From the NCBI GenBank assembly GCA_001801365.1, contig MGXL01000043.1, forward strand, positions 1 to 16,369: a stretch of 16,369 nt of DNA, in the 5' to 3' direction. Positions 15,894 through 16,369 of this stretch are shown here, one piece after another (position 1 is the first letter of the stretch; the number at the start of each line of letters is the position of its first letter). This stretch comes from Gammaproteobacteria bacterium RBG_16_57_12. Its GTDB lineage: Bacteria; Pseudomonadota; Gammaproteobacteria; RBG-16-57-12. Under the pieces are notes generated by a model. The model ran no database searches, was not told where the DNA came from, and was given only the letters and a program-made list of their open reading frames with translations. A program made the translations under genes and the position numbers.

Positions 15894-16369
15894 TTTCCCG
15901 CAATCAGGAAACCATAGCTGCCATAGCCACACCCCCGGGACGCGGGGGTGTCGGCATCGTCCGCATCTCCGGCCCGCTGGCGGGCCGCATCGCACAGCAG
16001 ATCTGCACCGCCTTACCCGAACCGCGCCGCGCCGCCCTGCACCATTTTTATAATGGTGATCGCGACATCATCGACAGTGGTCTGGTGATTTTTTTCCCCA
16101 GCCCCCATTCCTTTACCGGCGAGGAGGTGGTGGAGCTGCAGGGCCATGGCGGACCGGTGGTCATGGATATGCTGCTGGCGCGGGTGCTGGAACTGGGCGC
16201 GCGTCTGGCCCGGCCCGGTGAATTCAGCGAGCGCGCCTTTTTGAACGGCAGGATCGATCTGGCCCAGGCCGAGGCCATCGCGGATTTGATCGATAGCGCC
16301 TCGCGCCAGGCGGCGCGCCTGGCCATGCGTTCCCTGCAGGGCGAGTTTTCGGCCAGGGTCCGCGCCCTG
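15854..16369 (+). CDS. mnmE: tRNA modification GTPase MnmE, N-terminal part (partial)
   Basis: The first 172 codons of MnmE (TrmE), which with MnmG makes 5-carboxymethylaminomethyluridine at the wobble position of certain tRNAs. The visible part is the N-terminal 5-formyl-tetrahydrofolate-binding and dimerisation domain: [59 protein letters not shown] and [11 protein letters not shown]. The GTPase domain lies beyond the right edge. The only standard start in frame near the conserved N terminus is ATG at 15854, which overlaps yidC by 40 bases and adds about 17 unusual residues. A rare ATT at 15893, touching the yidC stop, would give the usual family length. The right end is open. Confidence 0.95.
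   Translation, partial: MVHHQKNRTDSEVISRNQETIAAIATPPGRGGVGIVRISGPLAGRIAQQICTALPEPRRAALHHFYNGDRDIIDSGLVIFFPSPHSFTGEEVVELQGHGGPVVMDMLLARVLELGARLARPGEFSERAFLNGRIDLAQAEAIADLIDSASRQAARLAMRSLQGEFSARVRAL

Overview
This window is the chromosomal replication-origin neighbourhood of a gammaproteobacterium. The evidence is the leftward block dnaA-dnaN-recF-gyrB facing a rightward block rpmH-rnpA-yidD-yidC-mnmE, an 803-residue GyrB of the E. coli type, and a hemC-hemD-hemX-hemY cluster, where hemX and hemY are typical of Gammaproteobacteria. Moderate GC and the fbp/hem neighbours would fit a Chromatiales-like or related environmental lineage, but I cannot name a genus from the sequence alone.

Layout, left to right. 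Positions 1-45 hold the first 15 codons of a leftward gene that looks like a type I restriction subunit (HsdR). Next come a leftward patatin-like phospholipase and a leftward cold-shock protein with a structured leader. Positions 1671-5714 carry hemC, hemD, hemX and hemY, leftward and tightly overlapping: hemC and hemD make uroporphyrinogen III, and the other two are membrane proteins of the same operon. A class I fructose-1,6-bisphosphatase gene (fbp) runs rightward and converges with gyrB on a shared terminator. From 6962 to 13212 lie gyrB, recF, dnaN and dnaA (leftward). From 13391 to the right edge lie rpmH, rnpA, yidD, yidC and the start of mnmE (rightward).

The most informative non-coding signals concern chromosome replication and segregation. 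The 231-bp dnaN-dnaA gap holds three consensus DnaA boxes, a 49-bp stretch with only two G and no C, and a TAA-TAA-TAA run placed like a DnaA-trio beside one box. It is a strong oriC candidate. Single perfect boxes also lie in the dnaA-rpmH gap and inside dnaN. Two parS-like ParB sites sit inside recF, one of them a perfect 16-bp palindrome, and both encode the same residues FHVE. Thus origin, DnaA, clamp, gyrase and centromere signals lie within about 5 kb, while the ribosomal protein, RNase P protein and membrane insertase genes leave in the other direction.

This is essentially a core-genome region. I found no complete accessory or defence system and no mobile element. The only accessory hint is the partial HsdR-like start at the left edge.
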